NCBI GenBank assembly: GCA_910584095.1
Contig: CAJTYU010000006.1
Location: forward strand, 1-57,718
Direction of reading: 5' to 3'
Source: an uncultured Dorea sp.
GTDB lineage: Bacteria > Bacillota > Clostridia > Lachnospirales > Lachnospiraceae
Length of the DNA stretch: 57,718 nucleotides
Every line of letters starts with the position of its first letter. The stretch's first letter is position 1. Under the pieces are notes generated by a model. That model was given only the letters and a program-made list of their open reading frames with translations. It did not search any database and had not been told where the DNA came from. A program made the position numbers and the translations under genes. Shown piece after piece: positions 15,722-23,907 of the stretch.

Positions 15722-17227
15722 ATGGAAAAATTATTTATGGGAGTGGATACAGGAACGCAAGGAATCCGGATCAGCATTGCCGCACCGGATGGAAGCCTGA
15801 AAGCTAATCATGAAGAAAAATGGGGTACGAAGTATCCGAAGAAGGGCTGGGTAGAGCAGTCGCCGATGCACTGGTGGGGCAGTATCTGTAAAGCGATCGG
15901 CAGATGTATGGGAGAGCTTTCGGAAGAAGAGAGGATGAATATTGTATCCTGCTGTGTATGCGCGACTTCATCGACTACATTTGCAGTAAAAGAGGATGGC
16001 GAACCAATGATGCCAGCGATTATGTGGATAGATGCCCGGGCAAAAAAGGAGGCAAAAGCCATCAACCAGAGCGGCCATGAAGTCCTGAAATACTGCGGCG
16101 GCGCTGTTTCCTTCGAGTGGATTGTACCGAAGATTCTGTGGATCAAGAACCATGAGCCGGAAATCTATCATTCTTGTTTCAAGATCGTGGAGCAGCTTGA
16201 CTGGATCAACTATCAGCTTTGCGGACGGTGGGTGGGTTCTATCTGCAACGCCGCATGTAAGTGGAATTACGTGAAGGCAAAGGGCGGTTTTGTAAGGGAT
16301 TATTTCGAGACGATTGGACTGCCGGATTATGAGGAAAAGATGCTGACAGATATCCGAAAAGTGGGCGAATGTATCGGCGTGATACGGCCGGAACTTGCGG
16401 AAGAATTTGGTCTTAATCCGGACATGAAGGTGATTCAGGGCGGAATTGATGCCCATATGGCAATGTTCGGGATGAATGTGATTGGAAAACGGCAGATGGG
16501 CATTATCATGGGAACCAGTTTTGTGCATCTGAGCCTTGTAGAGGAAGAGCCGTCTTCGATTCAGGGGATCTGGGGACCCTATGATAGCGCGGTGATCGAC
16601 GGCAAATGGCTGCTGGAGGGAGGACAGATCACAGCTTCTGGGCTGGTCAACTGGTTCAGGGAGAATTTTCACATCGACGGAGTGAAAGACAATCCCTACG
16701 AGCTTTTGATGCAGGCGGCAGAGGAGATTCCACCGGGGGCGGAAGGGGTTACGGTTCTGGATTTCTTTCAGGGGAACCGGACGCCTTACAAAGATGCGGA
16801 TGCAAAGGGCGTGATCTATGGACTGAATATCAAGCATACGTGGAAGCATATTTACCGGGCGCTGATAGAATCGATTTCCTTTGGCACAAGAAATATTGTG
16901 GATAACCAGACTTGTCAGGGATATGGTGTAGACACGATCGTCGCTTGCGGCGGCGTGACGCAGGATAAGGTATGGATGCAGATCATGGCGGATATTACAG
17001 GTAAGGAATTGGTGGTAAATGAAACTCTGCAGGCAGGAACGATGGGCTGTTGTATCTTGGCGGCAGTCGGAGACGGATATTACGGCACTGCCGGGGAGGC
17101 GGCGGATGCGATGGTAAAGGTTAAGACATCTTATAAGCCGGATATGGAAAAGCATGCGCTTTATAAGAAGCCTTACGATACATATAAAAGGCTGTATGGA
17201 AGCTTGAAGGAAATGATGAGGGATTAA
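15722..17227 (+). CDS. FGGY-family carbohydrate kinase
   Basis: 501 residues, the full FGGY size. The N-terminal phosphate-binding strand MGVDTGTQGIRISI, the catalytic-region GGIDAHMAMFG with its Asp near residue 242, and the ATP-domain motif ACGGVTQDKVWMQIMADITG are present. The family phosphorylates ribulose, xylulose, glycerol, fuculose and similar sugars; the residues visible do not fix the substrate. As first gene of the operon, followed by a ribose-type importer, it should phosphorylate the imported sugar or polyol for the microcompartment pathway. The ATG follows GCGAGGTAAAAAG. Confidence 0.9.
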   Translation: MEKLFMGVDTGTQGIRISIAAPDGSLKANHEEKWGTKYPKKGWVEQSPMHWWGSICKAIGRCMGELSEEERMNIVSCCVCATSSTTFAVKEDGEPMMPAIMWIDARAKKEAKAINQSGHEVLKYCGGAVSFEWIVPKILWIKNHEPEIYHSCFKIVEQLDWINYQLCGRWVGSICNAACKWNYVKAKGGFVRDYFETIGLPDYEEKMLTDIRKVGECIGVIRPELAEEFGLNPDMKVIQGGIDAHMAMFGMNVIGKRQMGIIMGTSFVHLSLVEEEPSSIQGIWGPYDSAVIDGKWLLEGGQITASGLVNWFRENFHIDGVKDNPYELLMQAAEEIPPGAEGVTVLDFFQGNRTPYKDADAKGVIYGLNIKHTWKHIYRALIESISFGTRNIVDNQTCQGYGVDTIVACGGVTQDKVWMQIMADITGKELVVNETLQAGTMGCCILAAVGDGYYGTAGEAADAMVKVKTSYKPDMEKHALYKKPYDTYKRLYGSLKEMMRD

Positions 17228-17317
17228 AAAAGGATTCTGGTACTGGCGCAGGGCTGGCAGCCTGCAGAACGCGGCTTATGGCTGGAGGGCGCCGGAGAGA
17301 AAAAAGGAGGAAGCAAG

Positions 17318-18826
17318 TTGCAGGATACAGATAATATTCTTGAAATGAGAGGAATTACAAAGGCTTTCCCCGGCGTTAAAGCTCTTGATAATGTGGATTT
17401 TTCCGTCAGGCGCGGAGAGGTTCACTGCTTGATCGGCGCAAATGGAGCAGGAAAATCTACCCTGATGAAGGTACTGGCGGGCGCATATGTGGAGGATGAA
17501 GGAGAGGTTGTCTTTGACGGCGAGGTGCTAAAGCCCCAAGGTACGCTGGAGAGGAAAAAGAAGGGGATTTCCATTATCTATCAGGAGCTGTCGCTGTTTG
17601 ATAAACTGACAGTGGGAGAAAATGTATTTATCAATGCATATCCCAAGACACGGCTTGGAACGGTTGACTGGAAAAGAGTGTATGCGGACACCCAGGCATT
17701 GGCGGATAAGCTGAACATTGACATTGACGTCAGGGCGAAGGCATCGGATTTGAATATTGGGCACCGACAACTCACAGAGATTATGAAGGCACTTGCGTCA
17801 GACGCAAAGCTAATCGTGATGGACGAGCCTTCTTCGACACTTTCGAAAAATGAATTTGAGATTTTGAGGAAAGTAATTGAAGACCTGAATTCCCACGGCG
17901 TGTCCATTATATTCATTTCTCACCATTTAGAGGAACTCTTTATCGTGGGACACCGGGTTACGGTTATGAGGGACGGAAAATTTGTTGTATGTAAACCTAC
18001 TGCGGAGCTAGACGAAGATATGCTGGTAGAGTATATGACAGGAGCCAAGGTCGAAAAGAGGGAGTTGTCCAAGGAAAAAGCCCAGTTATCGGATGAGATC
18101 GTGCTGGAACTGGAACATATGGGAAATTCCAAGGTAAAGGATATTAACCTCAGATTACATAAAGGTGAGATTCTGGGGATGTATGGTCTGGTAGGAGCCG
18201 GAAGAACCGAAACGATCCGCTCCATATTTGGCGTGGATCCTTATACGGAGGGAAAGATCCTTCTGAACGGAAAGCAGGTAAGGTTTAAAAGTCCTGCAGA
18301 GGCGATCAGGAATAAGATCGGCATGATGCCGGAGTCCAGAAAGACGCAAGGGCTGGTGCTGCTCCTTCCGGTATGGGAGAACATTACCATGGTGGCGCTG
18401 AAAAAATTCCTAAAGGGAAAGGTGATTGACTATAAGAAGATTGATGAGAGATGTACGGAATATAAAGAGAGCTTAAACATCAAAACTCCGTCGATCAAGA
18501 CTCTGGTCGGCAGTCTTTCCGGCGGAAACCAGCAGAAGGTTATATTTGCCAAATGGCTGGCACAAGATAGTGATATTCTGATCATCGACGAGCCGACGCA
18601 GGGAATTGACGTTATGGTAAAAAGTGAAATATACAAGATTATCACACGTCTGGCAAAGGAGGAAGGCAAGAGCGTTATCGTTATTTCCTCTGAGCTCGAC
18701 GAGCTACTGACGGTGTGCGACAACATTATGGTTATGTATGATGGAAAGCAGATTATGACGGCGGAAAAGGGAAACTTTGAGTCAGACAAAATACTGCAGG
18801 CATCGCTTACAGGGAGGAATGAGTAA
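17318..18826 (+). CDS. Sugar ABC transporter ATP-binding protein (RbsA/MglA type)
   Basis: 502 residues with two ABC cassettes, as in RbsA. The first has Walker A GANGAGKST and Walker B VMDEPSST; its signature region reads LNIGHRQL, which is degenerate. The second has a degenerate Walker A (GLVGAGRTE), a good signature LSGGNQQK and Walker B IIDEPTQG. This asymmetry is normal for the family. It energises import of the pathway sugar at the membrane. It starts at TTG, set by AAAGGAGG just upstream, and its TAA/ATG boundary with the permease is one base apart. Confidence 0.93.
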   Translation: MQDTDNILEMRGITKAFPGVKALDNVDFSVRRGEVHCLIGANGAGKSTLMKVLAGAYVEDEGEVVFDGEVLKPQGTLERKKKGISIIYQELSLFDKLTVGENVFINAYPKTRLGTVDWKRVYADTQALADKLNIDIDVRAKASDLNIGHRQLTEIMKALASDAKLIVMDEPSSTLSKNEFEILRKVIEDLNSHGVSIIFISHHLEELFIVGHRVTVMRDGKFVVCKPTAELDEDMLVEYMTGAKVEKRELSKEKAQLSDEIVLELEHMGNSKVKDINLRLHKGEILGMYGLVGAGRTETIRSIFGVDPYTEGKILLNGKQVRFKSPAEAIRNKIGMMPESRKTQGLVLLLPVWENITMVALKKFLKGKVIDYKKIDERCTEYKESLNIKTPSIKTLVGSLSGGNQQKVIFAKWLAQDSDILIIDEPTQGIDVMVKSEIYKIITRLAKEEGKSVIVISSELDELLTVCDNIMVMYDGKQIMTAEKGNFESDKILQASLTGRNE

Positions 18827-19774
18827 ATGAAAAAGATAAGCTTTGGAGAGTTTTTAAAGAAATATAACTTGTTGGTGCTGCTGCTTGTATTTATTGTAAT
18901 CTCGTCAGTTTTGTCACCGAATTTTTTGAAAATAAATAACATGTTGAATATGATGCAGCAATGTGCGATTCCAGGTATCATCGCGATTGGCATGACGATC
19001 GTAATCACCTTAGGCGGTATTGACCTATCGGTAGGAGGCGTTGCGGCGTTTTCTGGAATGATCACTTCTATGATGGTCATAGACGGAACTAACATTTTCG
19101 TGTCTGTTGTCGCAGGCATTGTCCTTGGAGGAATCCTTGGCCTTGTGACTGGCGTGCTGATCTCGAAATGCGGACTGCCGGATTTTATTACAACAATGGC
19201 GATGCTGCAGATTGCAAGAGGGGCTTCCTTGCTGGTTACAAAAGGTTCGCCGATTTTCGGCCTGAGCGAGAGCTTCCACATGATCGGTGGTGGAAAGATT
19301 GCAAATACAATCCCTGTTGCCGGGCTGATCTGGATCGGGCTTACTCTGCTGGTATTTTTGATGATGAAATATACGACCTTCGGAAGAAGTTTGTACGCGA
19401 TCGGCGGCAACCGGGAGGCGGCCGGGCTTTCGGGTATCAAGGTAATGCGGAATTATACGCTGGCCTATGTGATGTGCGCTGCCCTCGCCGGATTTGCAGG
19501 AGTGCTGACTGCCTCCTATCTTTCCACCGGACAGCCTACAGCCTGCAACGGATACGAGCTTGACGCGATCGCGGCATCCGTTATCGGAGGCGCCAGCCTA
19601 GCCGGCGGTATCAGCAACGTGATCGGAACCTTTGGCGGCGTTGTATTACTTCAGATTATCACCAATATTTTTAATTTGGTAGGCATTTCATCCTTTTACC
19701 AGCAGATTGCAAAGGGTGCGATCATCATTATCGCATTGCTGTTGAATAAAGTTGTATCAATAAAGAAAGATTAG
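18827..19774 (+). CDS. Sugar ABC transporter permease (RbsC type)
   Basis: 315 residues with eight to ten hydrophobic segments and the family motifs GMTIVITLGGIDLSVGG and the EAA-like loop GGNREAAGLSGIKV near residue 190. It forms the membrane channel with the ATPase encoded directly upstream. The whole cassette resembles ribose/autoinducer importers, but the ligand cannot be read from the sequence. Confidence 0.93.
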   Translation: MKKISFGEFLKKYNLLVLLLVFIVISSVLSPNFLKINNMLNMMQQCAIPGIIAIGMTIVITLGGIDLSVGGVAAFSGMITSMMVIDGTNIFVSVVAGIVLGGILGLVTGVLISKCGLPDFITTMAMLQIARGASLLVTKGSPIFGLSESFHMIGGGKIANTIPVAGLIWIGLTLLVFLMMKYTTFGRSLYAIGGNREAAGLSGIKVMRNYTLAYVMCAALAGFAGVLTASYLSTGQPTACNGYELDAIAASVIGGASLAGGISNVIGTFGGVVLLQIITNIFNLVGISSFYQQIAKGAIIIIALLLNKVVSIKKD

Positions 19775-19857
19775 CGGTAATACTCGTTTTCATGAATGCA
19801 ATGGGTGCAGAAACCTTGCAGAAATAAATTATATCATTCTTCAAAGGAGGACAAAGT

Positions 19858-20880
19858 ATGAAAAGAAAAGTTGTAAGTATGTTGATGTGCTTGGCATTGA
19901 TTGGAACAATGCTGATGGGATGCAGTTCTGGCGGAAGTGAAGAGACCACAGACGATGCAAAGACAGAGGATGCAGGCGAATCAGGAGAAGACAGCAGCGA
20001 GGGAGAGACCTATAAGATCGGTTTTTCACAGGCAACGGTAGCCTCTCCGTTCTACACAACTATGGTTGATACGGCTCAGGCTTATGCAGAAGAACTTGGC
20101 GTAGATATCCAGATTGTAAGCGCCGACGAGGACGTTACAAAGCAGACGAACGACATTAACGATATGATTCAGAGCGGTATTCAGTGTTTAATCGTAAATC
20201 CGGTTAACTCGGAAGGCTGTGCAACTGCATTTGCCGCATGCGCAGACGCAGGAATTCCGGTTGTAACCGTTGACCGACTTGCAGCAGACGGATTTACCGC
20301 AGCAATTGTACGTGACAATGAAGAAATGGGACGTATGGTTGGCGAATGCCTGTTAGAAGAACTTGGCGGCGCAGATAAAGCGTCAGGAAAGATTCTTGAG
20401 ATTCAGGGAACAGCAGGCGATCAGGTTATGATGGCAAGAAGAGACGGTTTTGAGTCTGTATTCGAGGATGTTGCGGGAATCGAGATTGTTCAGTCTGTAA
20501 ACTGTGATTATGCAAGGGCAAAGGCTGTTGCGGCAACGCAGGACCTTCTTCAGGCAAACAGCGGCGTAGTAGCAATCTACGGACATAATGACGATATGGC
20601 TGTAGGCGCTGCTCAGGTATGCGCGGAGAAAGAGCTTTTTGACGTTAAGGTTTGCGGCGTGGACGGTCTGATGGAAGCGGTTAAGATGATCGAAGACGGC
20701 AAGTATGTCTGCACAACCATGAACGACCCGGCTACAGAGTTGCGTGTTGCGATCGACACAGCAATTAAGCTGATCAAAGGTGAGGATGTGGAAAAAGAAG
20801 TTGACGCCGGAACAGGCTTGATCAGTGCAGAGAATGTTGCGGATTATGTTGGCGACGGAGATTTTGCAGAAATGAAATAA
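19858..20880 (+). CDS. Sugar-binding lipoprotein (RbsB type)
   Basis: 340 residues. A lipoprotein signal (MKRKVVSMLMCLALIGTMLM, then GC at the lipobox) is followed by a Ser/Glu/Asp-rich linker to about residue 45 and a periplasmic-binding-protein fold starting KIGFSQATVASPFYTTM. It captures the substrate outside the cell for the RbsA/RbsC-like pair. AAAGGAGG precedes the ATG. A strong hairpin follows the gene, which could protect a high level of this mRNA segment. Confidence 0.93.
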   Translation: MKRKVVSMLMCLALIGTMLMGCSSGGSEETTDDAKTEDAGESGEDSSEGETYKIGFSQATVASPFYTTMVDTAQAYAEELGVDIQIVSADEDVTKQTNDINDMIQSGIQCLIVNPVNSEGCATAFAACADAGIPVVTVDRLAADGFTAAIVRDNEEMGRMVGECLLEELGGADKASGKILEIQGTAGDQVMMARRDGFESVFEDVAGIEIVQSVNCDYARAKAVAATQDLLQANSGVVAIYGHNDDMAVGAAQVCAEKELFDVKVCGVDGLMEAVKMIEDGKYVCTTMNDPATELRVAIDTAIKLIKGEDVEKEVDAGTGLISAENVADYVGDGDFAEMK

Positions 20881-20922
20881 ATTGGGCATAACAAGATGAT
20901 CCAGATTAATTCCTAACTGTGT

Positions 20923-20950
20923 GGGCGGTGTATAAGACGCCGCCCGCCTT
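20923..20950 (+). terminator. Intercistronic hairpin after the binding protein
   Basis: GGGCGGTGT (20923-20931) pairs with ACGCCGCCC (20937-20945) through one wobble, loop ATAAG. It is followed by GCCTTGTTT, not a strong T run, so partial termination or mRNA stabilisation is more likely than a full stop. Confidence 0.55.
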
Positions 20951-21010
20951 GTTTGAACCCGGGGATTCCATGCGGGGCATGCGGCTCTGGGAGAAAGGAT
21001 GAGGTAGTGT

Positions 21011-21268
21011 ATGGTCAGGCTGATTGAGATTACAGTATTGGATGAGTTGAAAGAATTTATGAAGCTTGCCAGCGGATGTGCGAGCGATATTGGCGTTCAT
21101 ACCGAGGACGGCCAGATTGCAGATGCCAAATCGATTCTTGGTTTAATGGCGATTAATTATAATAAACCGATAAAAGTAGTGACAGAAGATGAGAAATTTT
21201 TGAAAAAATTAGATAAATGGGCCGTGGACTTAGATTATTATGACCCGGCTGAATTTAATAAAAAATAG
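21011..21268 (+). CDS. HPr/Crh-like protein without the catalytic histidine
   Basis: 85 residues. The central part (about 22-55) has the HPr pattern ASDIGVHTEDGQIADAKSIL, then GLMAINYNKPIKVV, including a Ser in DAKSILGL at the place of regulatory Ser46. The GIHARPA loop with phospho-carrier His15 is absent; the corresponding stretch reads LDELKEFMKLASG. That combination recalls Bacillus Crh, which lacks His15, cannot carry phosphate for the PTS and acts as a CcpA corepressor when Ser46 is phosphorylated. Here it sits between an ABC importer and microcompartment enzymes, so a local catabolite-control role is possible. Confidence 0.65.
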   Translation: MVRLIEITVLDELKEFMKLASGCASDIGVHTEDGQIADAKSILGLMAINYNKPIKVVTEDEKFLKKLDKWAVDLDYYDPAEFNKK

Positions 21269-21286
21269 TAGAGAGGAAGATTAAGT

Positions 21287-22348
21287 ATGAAAGCCGTACA
21301 AATGACAGCAATCAAAGAATTGCATTATGTGGAGGTAGAAAAACCGGCGCCGAAGGATGATGAAGTATTACTTCAGATCATGGCTGTCGGCGTATGTGGG
21401 TCGGATATTCCGAGAATTCTGGTATCAGGCCCCCATACGCTTCCGATCATTCCCGGACATGAATTTGCGGGTCGGATTGTGGAGGTCGGCAAGGATGTCA
21501 AAGAGTGGAAGGTAGGGGATAAGGCCAGCGCCGCGCCGCTGCTGCCGTGTAATGAATGTGAGTGGTGTAAAAAGGGGATTTATTCGCTTTGCGAGAATTA
21601 CAAATATTACGGTTCCCGCAATGACGGCGCGTATGCGCAGTACCTTGCAGTAAAGGAAGAATGCCTGCTCCGCTTGGATGCTGAGACGCCTTATGATTGG
21701 GGCGCTACGATTGACCCGGCTGCAAATGCAATTCATGCTTATCTCCGCGCAAATGGAAATGGAAAAGATACCGTTGCAGTTTACGGTCTTGGAGCGATTG
21801 GCCTTTTTGGGATCCAGTATGCAAAATATCTTGGATGCAGAAAAATCATAGCAGTTGATATAGACGACGGAAAATTAGAGACAGCCGCGAAATGCGGGGC
21901 TACACTGACGATTAATTCCCTAAAGGAAAATCCGGTGGACAAGATTAAGGAATACACGGAGGGCAAAGGAGCAAGCCTTTCGCTTGAAATGTCCGGGGCG
22001 CCCATCTGCCAGCATCAGGCAATTCTTGGAACCGGCAAGATGGGAAGAGTGGTATATCTTGGAATTTCACACAAGCCGTTAGGGCTGTCTGAAAAGGCTG
22101 TGGACCAGATCCAGAGGTACCAGATCAGCGTGATAGGGAGCTGGAATTCCTTCTCGAACCCGTATCCGGGATTTGAGTGGACAGAGGCGGCAAAGCTGAT
22201 GAACGAAAAAGGGTTTAATCCGGATCTGCTTATTTCTCATAGGCTGGAGCTGTCCGAGCTGCCGGATATATTTAAACAGATTGATGAGAAAAAGCTGGTT
22301 TACAACAAAATCATGTTTTATCCAAACGGCATGAATGAACGGAAGTGA
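21287..22348 (+). CDS. Zinc-dependent medium-chain dehydrogenase (GatD/sorbitol dehydrogenase-like)
   Basis: 353 residues. The catalytic zinc ligands are in VCGSDIP and GHEFAGRIV, and the structural zinc cluster is CNECEWCKKGIYSLC (four Cys). The Rossmann motif is VYGLGAIGLFG. The overall sequence is closest in pattern to galactitol-1-phosphate 5-dehydrogenase, which oxidises a polyol phosphate to a ketose phosphate with NAD. This suggests a polyol or deoxy-polyol phosphate intermediate after the FGGY kinase; that is inference. The 3' end overlaps the TIM gene by 14 bp. Confidence 0.88.
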   Translation: MKAVQMTAIKELHYVEVEKPAPKDDEVLLQIMAVGVCGSDIPRILVSGPHTLPIIPGHEFAGRIVEVGKDVKEWKVGDKASAAPLLPCNECEWCKKGIYSLCENYKYYGSRNDGAYAQYLAVKEECLLRLDAETPYDWGATIDPAANAIHAYLRANGNGKDTVAVYGLGAIGLFGIQYAKYLGCRKIIAVDIDDGKLETAAKCGATLTINSLKENPVDKIKEYTEGKGASLSLEMSGAPICQHQAILGTGKMGRVVYLGISHKPLGLSEKAVDQIQRYQISVIGSWNSFSNPYPGFEWTEAAKLMNEKGFNPDLLISHRLELSELPDIFKQIDEKKLVYNKIMFYPNGMNERK

Positions 22349-23180
22349 TAAATTGGACAGAATCGATATTGAAATGTTAGTAAGACATCACCTTCAGGAA
22401 CTGGGCGTAGATTCGGGTTATTCTGGGAAGAAAGAGTATATCGTCGCGGCAAACTGGAAGATGAATATGACGGAAAAGGAGACGAGAAAATTTCTGACGG
22501 AACTGAAAGGCGCAGAGATCCCGGAAAACATCCGGGTGATGATTTTTCCGCCCTATCCGTATTTATACATAATGAAAGAAATGCTTCGCTATGAAAGGAT
22601 TGCCTATGGCGCGCAGGACGTGGCCAAGGAAGAGCAAGGAGCGTACACGGGAGAAGTCAGCGCGGGTATGCTGGGAGATATGGGGTGTCCCGTGACGCTT
22701 GTGGGGCATTCCGAGCGCCGCAGTTACTACGGCGATACCTCGGAGATTACGGCAAAGAAGGCAAAAGCAGCGTTGGAACATCAGATTACGCCCATGATCT
22801 GTATTGGCGAGACCTTTGAGGAAAGAGAGGGGCGCCGGTATGAAGCGGTACTGAAAAGCCAGCTTGACGCCGTATATGAGGCGCTTGGAAACAGGATAGG
22901 CGAATGTCTGATCGCCTATGAGCCGGTATGGGCAATAGGCACAGGCGTCATCCCTGCACTGGAGCAGATCCATGAAACCCATAGGTATCTCTATCAGGTG
23001 ATGCGGGGCTATGGCGTCCCGGCGGAGGATATCCGGCTCCTGTACGGAGGAAGCGTAAATGCCGGGAACGTGAAGGATATTGCGTCTGTGAAATACGTGG
23101 ACGGATTTCTGATCGGAGGAGCGGGCCTGAAAGCGGACAGTTTCAAAACGATAATCAGATTGGCGAGTGAGGTTTCATGA
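22335..23180 (+). CDS. tpiA: Triosephosphate isomerase with N-terminal targeting-like extension
   Basis: 281 residues, some 30 longer than usual. The TIM barrel begins at AANWKMN (catalytic Lys), with VGHSERR (catalytic His), YEPVWAIGTG (catalytic Glu) and the phosphate loop LLYGGSVN all intact. Before it lies DIEMLVRHHLQELG, a short amphipathic helix, then a Gly/Ser linker: the form of a microcompartment encapsulation peptide. It should equilibrate glyceraldehyde-3-phosphate from DeoC with dihydroxyacetone phosphate inside the shell. The ATG at 22335 overlaps the upstream gene; a TTG at 22353 has the better ribosome binding site (GGAAG). Confidence 0.92.
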   Translation: MNGSDKLDRIDIEMLVRHHLQELGVDSGYSGKKEYIVAANWKMNMTEKETRKFLTELKGAEIPENIRVMIFPPYPYLYIMKEMLRYERIAYGAQDVAKEEQGAYTGEVSAGMLGDMGCPVTLVGHSERRSYYGDTSEITAKKAKAALEHQITPMICIGETFEEREGRRYEAVLKSQLDAVYEALGNRIGECLIAYEPVWAIGTGVIPALEQIHETHRYLYQVMRGYGVPAEDIRLLYGGSVNAGNVKDIASVKYVDGFLIGGAGLKADSFKTIIRLASEVS

Positions 23181-23884
23181 AGTCAAAATTTAGTAAGGAT
23201 GAGATCAGGGAAGTGGTCCGCCGGGTGATCACGTATTATCTGCGCAGGAGGGAACTTCGGCCGGAGAGAAGGAAGAGGCTGTTTTTAATCCCCAGATTCC
23301 CGGTCGGCCTGCAGGAACTGCTTGCGGAGCTTGAGCTGTACGGAGAACTGGAGACCGTGGATTTCTTTCTGGAGGAAGAGGGACCGGAGGCTGTGGATAT
23401 CACCGGCTGCCGGATGTTTTACCTGTCTGACGCGGGAGACGTAAGTTATATTCTGAACGGACTTCCGGCATATGGGAGGCTGGAGCTGTACGACCCTTCC
23501 CTCGAATTTCTCAGGGCGGTCAGAGAAGGGAAGGAACGGGACTTAACGGTTAAGATTACCCTTTATTTCTTGTTGTCAGGAAAGCCGGTAATGGCAAGGC
23601 TTCCCTATGAACTTGCCCTCTTGTCCGGAGGAACCTTTGGCAGGACGGCCAGAGAACTGAAGGAAGATCTGGGAGATATGGGAATGATTTTTCTGGATCT
23701 GAAACCAGAGATTGGCGAATTTCTTCCGGCAGACACGGAGGGAAGCCCTGCCCTTGTGACAGAGGAGGCGGTGCGTCAGGCACATGAGAGAGGCGAACGG
23801 CTGATCTTCGCGGCAGAAGGGGCGGTAATCACGCCCCTTGCGGCGGAAAAAGCGAAGGAATGCGGTATTAGTATTAGAAAATAG
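23177..23884 (+). CDS. Microcompartment-associated protein of unknown function (flavoprotein-like)
   Basis: 235 residues, not firmly recognised. The N-terminus (SKDEIREVVRRVITYYLRRR) is an amphipathic, Arg-rich helix that could be a targeting peptide. The middle resembles flavoprotein (Dfp/UbiX-like) proteins of microcompartment loci, with LLSGKPVMARLPYE and a helix after it. The C-terminal 40 residues (LVTEEAVRQA, then VITPLAAEKAKECGISI) match a tail shared by several microcompartment accessory proteins. It overlaps the TIM gene by four bases and precedes the aldehyde dehydrogenase. No catalytic residues can be named. Confidence 0.55.
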   Translation: MKSKFSKDEIREVVRRVITYYLRRRELRPERRKRLFLIPRFPVGLQELLAELELYGELETVDFFLEEEGPEAVDITGCRMFYLSDAGDVSYILNGLPAYGRLELYDPSLEFLRAVREGKERDLTVKITLYFLLSGKPVMARLPYELALLSGGTFGRTARELKEDLGDMGMIFLDLKPEIGEFLPADTEGSPALVTEEAVRQAHERGERLIFAAEGAVITPLAAEKAKECGISIRK

Positions 23885-23907
23885 AACGTAAGAATGGAGG
23901 GTTTGTT

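Noticed and set aside
15968..17155. 395-codon open frame on the minus strand
   Set aside because: It is fully antisense to the FGGY kinase, whose motifs are unmistakable; the reverse frame has no recognisable domain.
18430..19440. 336-codon open frame on the minus strand
   Set aside because: Antisense to the ABC ATPase and permease; its Ile/Ser/Pro-rich content is what the complement of the membrane gene would give.
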